Assembly: GCA_023422955.1 (NCBI GenBank)
Contig: JAFAGG010000014.1
Span: forward strand, 1-18,030
Length of the DNA: 18,030 nt
Origin: Pseudomonadota bacterium
GTDB lineage: Bacteria > Pseudomonadota > Gammaproteobacteria > Burkholderiales > Burkholderiaceae_D
Direction of reading: 5' to 3'
In this document: positions 1 to 4,567 of the stretch, piece by piece
How positions within the stretch are numbered: the stretch's first letter is position 1
Layout of the letters: each line of letters opens with the position of its first letter
Notes under the pieces: model-generated
The model's input: the letters and a program-made list of their open reading frames with translations, nothing else
What the model was told of the DNA's origin: nothing
Databases searched by the model: none
Program-made: the position numbers and the translations under genes

Positions 1-534
1 GCTTTGCCCGGGACCGCTCAACCTCATGCCTTCCTCTGTTCTCCTGCGTCCACATCTCGGCCTCCAGATACGCAAGCCAAACATACTCAGACCGCAAAAG
101 TTGCTAACAAGTTTTTAAACTGTCACTAAGCACAACTTGTCTCATGAGTCGAACCTGTAGATGGCGCAGCTCTCGTATATCTCTATGCTGTCTTCCCTAT
201 CCCCCAGCTTGAGAAATTAACGACAAAACTGTCGCTCCTTCAGTCTAGAAGAGGGCTATGCAACCATTAAGGGGCTTGGAACCGTAGGCTTCCCATACAG
301 TTGAATTGATTGATAGTGACCAGTCCTCTTAATCATGCCGCACCATATGAAAAGCCCCGCTTCCAGTTAAGGAGCGCGGGGCTTTAGAGTCTGTGTGCAA
401 CTACCAAGGGTTTGCCTTGGCCCGCAGCCTTTTGATTCTGTATCCCTAACTGCACTTTCGCACCGTTGGATCAGGAGACATCTTCTAATAAGCCAGGGTT
501 TATCGCGCCACCGACAGCTTCATCATAGGCGCAT
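1..534. other. Gene-poor stretch with hairpins
   Basis: No gene is recognised here. A plus-strand frame is open from the window edge to a TAA at 127-129 (about 42 codons, no recognisable motif) and could be the tail of a gene that begins outside the window, or chance. Both strands otherwise have frequent stops. Structure seen: a long hairpin at 351-385 (listed separately), a perfect 6-bp hairpin at 404-420 (CCAAGG, 5-base loop, CCTTGG), and a short 5-bp hairpin at 221-234. The base composition is visibly more AT-rich than in the nuo genes to the right, which fits non-coding or decayed DNA. Confidence 0.5.
351..385 (-). terminator. Strong hairpin, probable intrinsic terminator
   Basis: A perfect 10-bp GC-rich stem (AAAGCCCCGC at 351-360 paired with GCGGGGCTTT at 376-385) carries a further short inner stem in its 15-base loop. 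Read on the minus strand it ends in CTTTTC; read on the plus strand it ends in CTTTAG. It may therefore act in both directions, slightly better on minus. No gene feeding it is recognised on either side. Confidence 0.55.
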
Positions 535-561
535 TTAAAATAAATGCATTATCAGACCAAC

Positions 562-587
562 AAAAAAGCCAGTTTTTTTATCTGGCT
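562..587 (-). terminator. Intrinsic terminator (minus strand)
   Basis: On the minus strand this reads AGCCAG, a 9-base A-rich loop, CTGGCT, then a U-run (complement of the six As at 562-567). The U-run is only on the minus side, so the direction is clear. It implies a minus-strand transcript coming from the right (about 590-790). A 59-60 codon open frame on that strand runs through this hairpin and stops only at 535-537, so it would lose its stop codon if termination is efficient. I have not called that frame a gene. Confidence 0.65.
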
Positions 588-714
588 CTACAATTCTCAC
601 AATTTTCTTTAAGGGGAGCGAATTTACCCGATGCTTGCCCTGCCTTAAAACACTATCGCCCCAGCAATGTTTTCGGCCATGCTCCGGTTTTTTGTTGCCT
701 CCTCCAATTCCCAT

Positions 715-739
715 CAATGAGAATCCTTCAGTCTCATTG
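715..739 (-). promoter_or_regulatory. Hairpin with an AAGGA loop next to an ATG
   Basis: CAATGAGA (715-722) and TCTCATTG (732-739) form a perfect 8-bp stem. On the minus strand the 9-base loop is CTGAAGGAT, which contains the Shine-Dalgarno-like AAGGA, and an ATG (714-712) follows the stem directly. This is the geometry of a structure that could control translation of a small frame, or it could be the 5' hairpin of a small RNA that ends at the terminator at 562-587. The function is inferred only. Confidence 0.3.
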
Positions 740-769
740 TTAAAAAATAATCCACAAATCGGGATATAG

Positions 770-781
770 CAGGCCGGCCTG
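770..781. repeat. 12-bp perfect palindrome
   Basis: CAGGCCGGCCTG reads identically on both strands. Its first part, GCAGGCCG (769-776), recurs at 802-809, 33 bases away (about three helical turns). On the minus strand a TTGACT -35-like hexamer lies just upstream (788-783), so the palindrome would sit in the spacer of a minus promoter, but the -10 match is poor at normal spacing. The site lies upstream of the broken CzcE-type gene and could be a dimeric-regulator operator. This is inference. Confidence 0.3.
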
Positions 782-923
782 TAGTCAAATCACATAGCGA
801 TTGCAGGCCGCACCGGAGTAGACAGCTTGGTGTTCGTATGGAAAGAAGGCTGCTCTACCGGCGCTGGCGGTCGGGAAACATACCAGCACCAAATTCCTCG
901 CTTTTTATTTGCGGGTGCGTCAC

Positions 924-1273
924 ATGAAGCAAATAATCATCCCCTTGTTAAGCCTTGTGCTGTTATCAGCTTGCGCAATTCAACGCGCCGAGGTGCCCGT
1001 ATCCTTTCTGGGCGACCCGATTCCAGAGTTTGCAGCCGAAAAAACCATTGAAATCCTTCCAGAGACCAAGTGGGTCAACGTGACTGGCGGCGAGAACATC
1101 AAATTTGTTATTGGCGATAAATCATTCAGCTGGTATTTAATGTCGCCACTAGCGTACAGTCGTTCGACTTGCAACGGATTGCTCCACCAGACATGCTGGA
1201 TCGCCCAGTAACCGCCTATGTTGCGCCTGATCCCAGATATATGGGCGGGGACGACGACGAGCAGGGTCTTTAG
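924..1273 (+). pseudogene. CzcE-family metal-binding lipoprotein, frameshifted
   Basis: The protein begins with a lipoprotein signal peptide (hydrophobic run, lipobox LSAC, lipid-bearing Cys17), so the product would be exported and anchored. It continues with CzcE-family features: a DP-P segment, VNVTGGE, KFVIGDKSFSW. After Trp70 (1131-1133) the original frame drifts into unrelated residues and stops at 1209-1211. Shifting by one base from 1136 restores a typical CzcE tail (SFDLQRIAPP, then TAYVAPDPRY) ending at TAG 1271-1273. One T missing from the T-run at 1136-1138 would explain it; the repaired protein is 116 aa. CzcE of Cupriavidus metallidurans is a periplasmic copper-binding protein linked to heavy-metal resistance. 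Start ATG 924 is chosen because the signal peptide begins there; the Shine-Dalgarno is weak. The terminator at 1296 fits as its end. A sequencing error is possible. Confidence 0.8.
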
Positions 1274-1295
1274 ATCGCGGCTTCCCATCGTGTGC

Positions 1296-1327
1296 AAACC
1301 CGCCCTTCCGGCGGGTTTCTTATTTCT
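1296..1327 (+). terminator. Intrinsic terminator after the CzcE-type gene
   Basis: AAACCCGCC (1296-1304), a 5-base loop, and GGCGGGTTT (1310-1318) form a perfect 9-bp stem followed on the plus strand by CTTATTTCT. The T-rich tract is only on the plus side. It lies 23 bases past the restored TAG of the CzcE-type gene, which supports that gene's true end being at 1273. Confidence 0.7.
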
Positions 1328-1411
1328 GCGCCTTCCCCGCCGTGTGCAGCGCACTTGCAATGGAAGGCGCTTCCAGTCAAATTTGATGTGAGTAGAAAAG
1401 CAGGCGGGCTA

Positions 1412-1642
1412 TTACTTGCCGCCAAACATCCCGCCCAGGTTGCTTCCCATGCTGGCCGCCTTATCAGCGAAGCTCCCGTCATTACCGCCGCTACCGCCGC
1501 CGTTCATCAAACCATCGATTTGGGCACCGACGGGCCCGGGAAGCTTTTCCTTCAAAAAGCCAAGAACTGTGTCCGCCGCCATCATCGCCTTTTCTTCAGG
1601 CAATCCGGTGCGGTCAATCAAGCGCTGGATCAACTCATTCAT
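1412..1642 (-). CDS. Small DUF2267-like protein
   Basis: A 76-aa protein of unknown role. The N-terminal half (MNELIQRLIDRTGLPEEKA, then TVLGFLKEKLPGPV) is a predicted helical unit resembling short DUF2267-type proteins common in proteobacteria; the C-terminal half is a Gly/Ser/Asn-rich tail ending MGSNLGGMFGGK. There is no signal peptide or membrane segment and no catalytic motif. Two consecutive ATGs exist (1645 and 1642). I chose 1642 because it gives a 5-base spacing from a perfect AAGGAG (1653-1648), against 2 bases for the other. A short CGGGC/GCCCG hairpin (1662-1675) lies in the leader. A weak hairpin just past the stop (1403-1423), followed by TTTT on the minus strand, may end the transcript. 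The family call is from memory of similar proteins and is moderate; that it is a real gene is well supported by the ribosome site. Confidence 0.7.
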   Translation of the reverse strand: MNELIQRLIDRTGLPEEKAMMAADTVLGFLKEKLPGPVGAQIDGLMNGGGSGGNDGSFADKAASMGSNLGGMFGGK

Positions 1643-1683
1643 CATATCTCCTTGTGTGAAACGGGCTAACGCCCGGGTCGTCG

Positions 1684-1711
1684 TTCATACGTCGCTACAC
1701 AGATAGAGCAA
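1684..1711 (-). promoter_or_regulatory. Candidate promoter for the small DUF2267-like gene
   Basis: On the minus strand TTGCTC (1711-1706), a 16-base spacer, and TATGAA (1689-1684) match a sigma-70 promoter moderately. The hexamers lie about 40 bases upstream of the start at 1642. Confidence 0.35.
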
Positions 1712-1717
1712 CGCTGA

Positions 1718-1982
1718 GCGCTTTATTTAGCAGCCCTGCTAGAGGCAGCCAGATTCAGGCTACTGGCTGAAGGCTTAAGTTTCAAACGACCAGAAAATAA
1801 AAACGGCGTATCTGTGAATCGCGCTGCGACAACTTAGGAATGGGCAGAAAGTATTTTTTGAGGACCATGCCGACTGGATTAATGGCGATGCAAATGCCAA
1901 TGAGATGGCAAAAATCGGGGGGAAGATTGGCGGGAAGTCTCCCTTTGCCCCAGAAATGAAAAAAGCACCCGTAGGTGCTTGA
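1718..1982 (+). pseudogene. Possible decayed plus-strand gene, unidentified
   Basis: The plus strand reads like coding sequence in two pieces. Frame one is open from 1718 and passes KRPENKNGVSVNRAATT to a TAG at 1835-1837, then reads EWAESIF up to a TGA at 1859. Dropping one T from the run of six at 1854-1859 joins it to EDHADWINGDANANEMAK, then IGGKIGGKSPFAPEMKK, ending at TGA 1980-1982. The second piece has no start codon of its own upstream of an in-frame stop (1815-1817). So a nonsense codon plus a frameshift would be needed: the picture of a decayed gene. I do not recognise the family. Its last codons overlap the minus-strand terminator of tRNA-Ser. It could be a remnant of an element once inserted beside the tRNA, or chance. 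Confidence 0.35.
1959..1980 (-). terminator. Intrinsic terminator of tRNA-Ser
   Basis: On the minus strand AAGCACC (1980-1974), a 4-base loop, and GGTGCTT (1969-1963) run into a U-tract (complement of As 1959-1964). It lies 18 bases past the CCA end of the tRNA and clearly ends its transcript. Confidence 0.85.
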
Positions 1983-1998
1983 TTCATTTGATTCTTAC

Positions 1999-2092
1999 TG
2001 GCGGAGACGGAGGGATTCGAACCCTCGATACAGGTTTAAGCCCATATGCTTCCTTAGCAGGGAAGTGCCTTCGACCACTCGGCCACGTCTCC
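1999..2092 (-). tRNA. tRNA-Ser (GCU)
   Basis: The minus strand folds as a class II tRNA with a long variable arm, as expected for serine. Acceptor 5' GGAGACG (2092-2086) pairs with CGTCTCC (2009-2003), with discriminator G at 2002 and encoded CCA at 2001-1999. The anticodon arm is CTTCC, loop CTGCTAA, GGAAG; anticodon GCT is at 2058-2056 and reads AGC and AGU codons. The T arm carries GGTTCGAATCC. It sits 91 bases past the lysC stop, has its own promoter (2135-2163) and is followed by a clear terminator. Confidence 0.97.
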
Positions 2093-2134
2093 ACACTTGC
2101 GTCCAGTAATTTCTTACTGGAAGAGAAGCCCTGA

Positions 2135-2163
2135 ATAATAGCTTCTTATAGTTAATCGGTCAA
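2135..2163 (-). promoter_or_regulatory. Promoter of tRNA-Ser
   Basis: On the minus strand TTGACC (2163-2158), a 17-base spacer, and TATTAT (2140-2135) form a near-consensus sigma-70 promoter. The stretch after the -10 (TCAGGGC) is fairly GC-rich, as at many stable-RNA promoters. Transcription would start near 2128, giving a leader of about 35 bases. That leader contains a 7-bp hairpin CCAGTAA/TTACTGG (2103-2120) closed by a GAAA loop on the minus strand. The tRNA therefore need not depend on lysC read-through. Confidence 0.7.
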
Positions 2164-2183
2164 TGCGCAGCGTTTGCCGCAGA

Positions 2184-3437
2184 TCATTCTCCGTTTTCCA
2201 GGCCGAAGGCCTTGTGAAGCGAACGCACGGCCAGCTCCATGTATTTTTCATCGATGAGCACGGATATCTTGATTTCCGAAGTGGAGATCATCTGGATATT
2301 GATGCCCTCTTCCGAAAGCGTACGGAACATCTGCGAAGCGATGCCGACATGGCTGCGCATGCCTACGCCGACCACGGATACCTTGGACACTTTCGAGTCG
2401 CCGGCAATGCTGGTGGCGCCGATGTGTTCTTTGACGACCTTGTTCAGCACATCCATTGCCTTCGCATATTCCGCACGCGGCACGGTGAAGGTAAAATCGG
2501 TCTTGCCTTCGACGGACTGGTTCTGGATGATCATGTCGACTTCGACATTGGCATCGGCCACCGGACCGAGAATCTGATAGGCGATGCCGGGACGGTCGGG
2601 CACGCCGATGACGGTGATCTTGGCTTCATCGCGGCTGAATGCGATACCGGTAACGGTAGCTTGTTCCATTTTCGTATCTTCCTCAAAACTAATCAGGGTG
2701 CCGGAGTTGGCTTCTTCTTCCAGCGGAATGAGCGGGTCGGTCAGCGATGACAGCACGCGCGTCGGCATGCGATAGTTGCCGGCAAATTCAACCGAGCGGA
2801 TCTGCAATACCTTGGAACCCAGCGATGCCATTTCCAGCATCTCTTCAAAGGTCACGGTTTTCAGCCGGCGCGCTTCCGTAACCACGCGCGGGTCGGTGGT
2901 GTACACGCCATCGACGTCGGTATAGATCAGGCATTCTTTTGCCTTCATCGCCGCAGCAACCGCTACCGCAGACGTATCGGAACCGCCGCGGCCCAGCGTC
3001 GTGATATTGCCGTCGTTATCCATACCCTGGAAGCCGGTGATGATGACCACCTTGCCTGCATCGAGATCCTTGCGCACCTTGGTGTCATCGATGGAACGGA
3101 TGCGCGCCTTGTTGTAGGACGAGTCGGTCATGATGGGAACTTGCCAGCCCGCGTAGGACACGGCCTGTTTGCCCATGGACTGCAGCGCAATCGCCAGCAA
3201 GGCGACGGAAGCCTGTTCGCCGGTCGAGGCCAGCATGTCCAGTTCGCGCGGATCCGGCTGCGCCATGACTTCTTTCGCCAGTCCGAGCAGGCGATTGGTT
3301 TCACCGGACATCGCGGAAGGTACGACGATGATCTGATAACCCGCGTCATGCCATTTCGCGACGCGCCTGGCGACATTCTTGATGCGCTCGACGGAGCCCA
3401 TCGAAGTACCGCCGTATTTATGTACGATTAAAGCCAT
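2184..3437 (-). CDS. lysC: Aspartokinase
   Basis: Aspartate kinase phosphorylates L-aspartate with ATP, the first step towards lysine, threonine, methionine and diaminopimelate. The 417-aa length fits monofunctional aspartokinases of this group. The N-terminal kinase domain opens with the signature KYGGTSMGS at residues 7-15 and includes GFQGMDNDGNITTLGRGGSD, the nucleotide and substrate region. Two ACT regulatory domains follow, from about residue 262 (GVPDRPGIAYQIL) and about 348 (VGVGMRSHVGIAS), where lysine and/or threonine feedback would act. The ATG at 3437 places the kinase motif at the usual distance, but no purine-rich Shine-Dalgarno precedes it. It has a good promoter (3473-3501) within an inverted repeat, which suggests transcriptional control. 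An internal start making a separate ACT subunit occurs in some lysC genes; I cannot confirm one here. Confidence 0.97.
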   Translation of the reverse strand: MALIVHKYGGTSMGSVERIKNVARRVAKWHDAGYQIIVVPSAMSGETNRLLGLAKEVMAQPDPRELDMLASTGEQASVALLAIALQSMGKQAVSYAGWQVPIMTDSSYNKARIRSIDDTKVRKDLDAGKVVIITGFQGMDNDGNITTLGRGGSDTSAVAVAAAMKAKECLIYTDVDGVYTTDPRVVTEARRLKTVTFEEMLEMASLGSKVLQIRSVEFAGNYRMPTRVLSSLTDPLIPLEEEANSGTLISFEEDTKMEQATVTGIAFSRDEAKITVIGVPDRPGIAYQILGPVADANVEVDMIIQNQSVEGKTDFTFTVPRAEYAKAMDVLNKVVKEHIGATSIAGDSKVSKVSVVGVGMRSHVGIASQMFRTLSEEGINIQMISTSEIKISVLIDEKYMELAVRSLHKAFGLENGE

Positions 3438-3472
3438 GAATATTGAGTAGAGGTCGGTCGGATAAACGCTTG

Positions 3473-3501
3473 ATTTTACATGCCATACCGTTGATTCACA
3501 A
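3473..3501 (-). promoter_or_regulatory. lysC promoter
   Basis: On the minus strand TTGTGA (3501-3496), a 17-base spacer, and TAAAAT (3478-3473) match the sigma-70 consensus well. Transcription would begin near 3466, giving a leader of roughly 30 bases before the lysC ATG. The -35 hexamer lies wholly within the left arm of the inverted repeat at 3492-3520. Confidence 0.65.
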
Positions 3502-3520
3502 GGAGTTGGCTTGTGAATCA
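3492..3520. promoter_or_regulatory. 11-bp inverted repeat over the lysC -35
   Basis: TGATTCACAAG (3492-3502) and CTTGTGAATCA (3510-3520) are perfect inverted repeats with a 7-base centre. Because one arm contains the lysC -35 box and the other lies just upstream, the element looks like a dimeric regulator's operator rather than a leader hairpin: it is upstream of the predicted start of transcription. Neither strand has a U-run after it, so it is not an intrinsic terminator for the upstream NUDIX gene. Confidence 0.5.
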
Positions 3521-3554
3521 GGCTTCTGGCAAGAGAGAAAAGAGGCAGGCATGG

Positions 3555-3577
3555 GCACCGGCAGTTTGCAGCGGTGC
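3555..3577 (-). other. GC-rich hairpin between NUDIX gene and lysC
   Basis: GCACCG (3555-3560) and CGGTGC (3572-3577) form a 6-bp stem with an 11-base loop. On the minus strand a pyrimidine-rich stretch with TTTTCTCTCTT follows after about ten bases. It might slow or end transcription of the long nuo-NUDIX unit, but the U-run is too distant for a confident intrinsic terminator. No better terminator is visible in this 221-base gap. Confidence 0.25.
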
Positions 3578-3598
3578 TGCAGTGATGCGATGAGGGAG

Positions 3599-3625
3599 AG
3601 TGAAGAAAGTGAAGAAAGTGAAGAC
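3599..3625. repeat. Three 9-bp tandem repeats
   Basis: The unit AGTGAAGAA occurs at 3599-3607 and 3608-3616, and as AGTGAAGAC at 3617-3625. It lies in the non-coding gap 33 bases past the NUDIX stop. Arrays of this kind can vary in copy number by slippage. No function is evident. Confidence 0.85.
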
Positions 3626-3658
3626 AGTTGAGCTTGCGTCAGCATGACTAACGAAGTT

Positions 3659-4216
3659 TTACAGCTTCCACTGCCCTGCCAGCAGCTTGTCCAACCAGAA
3701 GGCACCGATCACGGTTTTGACATCCGTGATCTTCCCTTCCCTCACACATTGCAGCATTTCTGCGGGCGTGGTCGTGATCAGTTCCACAAACTCGCCTTCA
3801 TCCAGTTGCGTATCGCCCGCTACCAACCCCTTGGCCAGAAAAATATCGAGATGCTCATCCGAATACGCGATGGCATTGTGAATGGTGCAAACGAATTGCC
3901 ACTCTTTGGCGGAGTAACCGGTTTCCTCGCGCAACTCGCGCTTGGCGCAATCCAGCGGCGCTTCGTCGGGGTCGATTTTCCCGGCGGGCAGTTCGATGAA
4001 AACCTGGTTGTTGGGATAACGGAATTGGCGCTCCAGCAGTACCCTGCCGTCGTCCAGCAAAGGAATGATGACGACTGCGCCGGGATGGCGAATGTATTCG
4101 CGCTGCGAGCTGGAGCCGTCAGGCAGGCGCACCTGGTCGCGATGTATCTTGAGCAGCGATCCGTCATAGGCGATATCGCCGTCTATGCGGGTTTCTTTCA
4201 GGTGAGCGTCGTCCAT
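3659..4216 (-). CDS. NUDIX hydrolase, ADP-ribose pyrophosphatase-like
   Basis: A 185-aa cytosolic enzyme of the NUDIX superfamily. The complete NUDIX box spans residues 79-101 in the form G-x5-E-x7-REL-x-EETGY, with the Mg-binding glutamates in REETGY present. The sequence before it (VLLERQFRYPNNQVFIELPAGK) matches the ADP-ribose pyrophosphatase (NudF/YffH-like) subfamily, which cleaves ADP-ribose to AMP and ribose 5-phosphate; the exact substrate is inference. The ATG at 4216 is preceded by GGAG at 7-base spacing. It begins 33 bases after the DUF2818 stop, on the same strand and without a visible promoter or terminator between, so it is probably read with the nuo operon. An NAD-metabolite-cleaning enzyme behind an NADH dehydrogenase is a suggestive pairing. 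Confidence 0.93.
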   Translation of the reverse strand: MDDAHLKETRIDGDIAYDGSLLKIHRDQVRLPDGSSSQREYIRHPGAVVIIPLLDDGRVLLERQFRYPNNQVFIELPAGKIDPDEAPLDCAKRELREETGYSAKEWQFVCTIHNAIAYSDEHLDIFLAKGLVAGDTQLDEGEFVELITTTPAEMLQCVREGKITDVKTVIGAFWLDKLLAGQWKL

Positions 4217-4249
4217 CGCGTTTCTCCGGCAAGCCTGATGAATGAGCGG

Positions 4250-4555
4250 CTAGCCCTGCCTGCGGCGCAGATAGCGCATGACAAACCCTGGGAAGGCCAG
4301 CACGAGGAAAAGACATAGTGTCACTGCATAGAATTGCCAGCCTTGACTATGCACACGACCTATGCGGCCTTCGAGCAGATAAGCAATCAGCCCTACCAGC
4401 AGGTAAAGAAGAGTCAGTTCTATCAAGCGCATCCAGACCGGCTTGGCCGGTCTGGAAAGCGGGAGAATAGCGAGAAAGCGCTCGTTCAGGAAGGGCAAGT
4501 TGGCGGCCAGCACCGCCAACAAGATGACGAACCAGGCGGACAGCGATACATCCAC
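4250..4555 (-). CDS. DUF2818 family membrane protein
   Basis: A 101-aa integral membrane protein of unknown function. It has hydrophobic helices at about residues 5-22, 43-60 and 75-92, separated by basic stretches (FLNERFLAILPLSRPAKP) and ending in the positively charged YLRRRQG. I recognise it as DUF2818, a small betaproteobacterial family typically placed straight after nuoN. The start is GTG at 4555, 12 bases past the nuoN stop; the upstream Shine-Dalgarno is weak, so translation may be coupled to nuoN. The constant position suggests an assembly factor or accessory of complex I, but that is inference from neighbourhood only. Confidence 0.88.
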   Translation of the reverse strand: MDVSLSAWFVILLAVLAANLPFLNERFLAILPLSRPAKPVWMRLIELTLLYLLVGLIAYLLEGRIGRVHSQGWQFYAVTLCLFLVLAFPGFVMRYLRRRQG

Positions 4556-4567
4556 GCCGCGGCCCGC

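Noticed and set aside
535..717. A 60-codon minus-strand open frame
   Set aside because: It has a plausible AAGGA site, but an intrinsic terminator (562-587) lies inside its last codons and no family is recognised. It is reported as a possible small transcript instead.
827..1051. A 74-codon plus-strand open frame
   Set aside because: It overlaps the CzcE-type lipoprotein gene in another frame and lacks any motif; the lipoprotein frame is clearly the real one.
1775..1987. A 70-codon minus-strand open frame next to tRNA-Ser
   Set aside because: It runs through the tRNA terminator and has no ribosome site; the plus strand of the same DNA looks more protein-like.
2124..2146. lysC intrinsic terminator (AGAAGC/GCTTCT hairpin)
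   Set aside because: The stem is only 6 bp and is followed by TCTCTTCC rather than a U-run; it also coincides with the tRNA promoter.
3438..3658. Lysine riboswitch upstream of lysC
   Set aside because: The leader after the predicted start is only about 30 bases, far shorter than a lysine riboswitch, and the conserved core is not seen.
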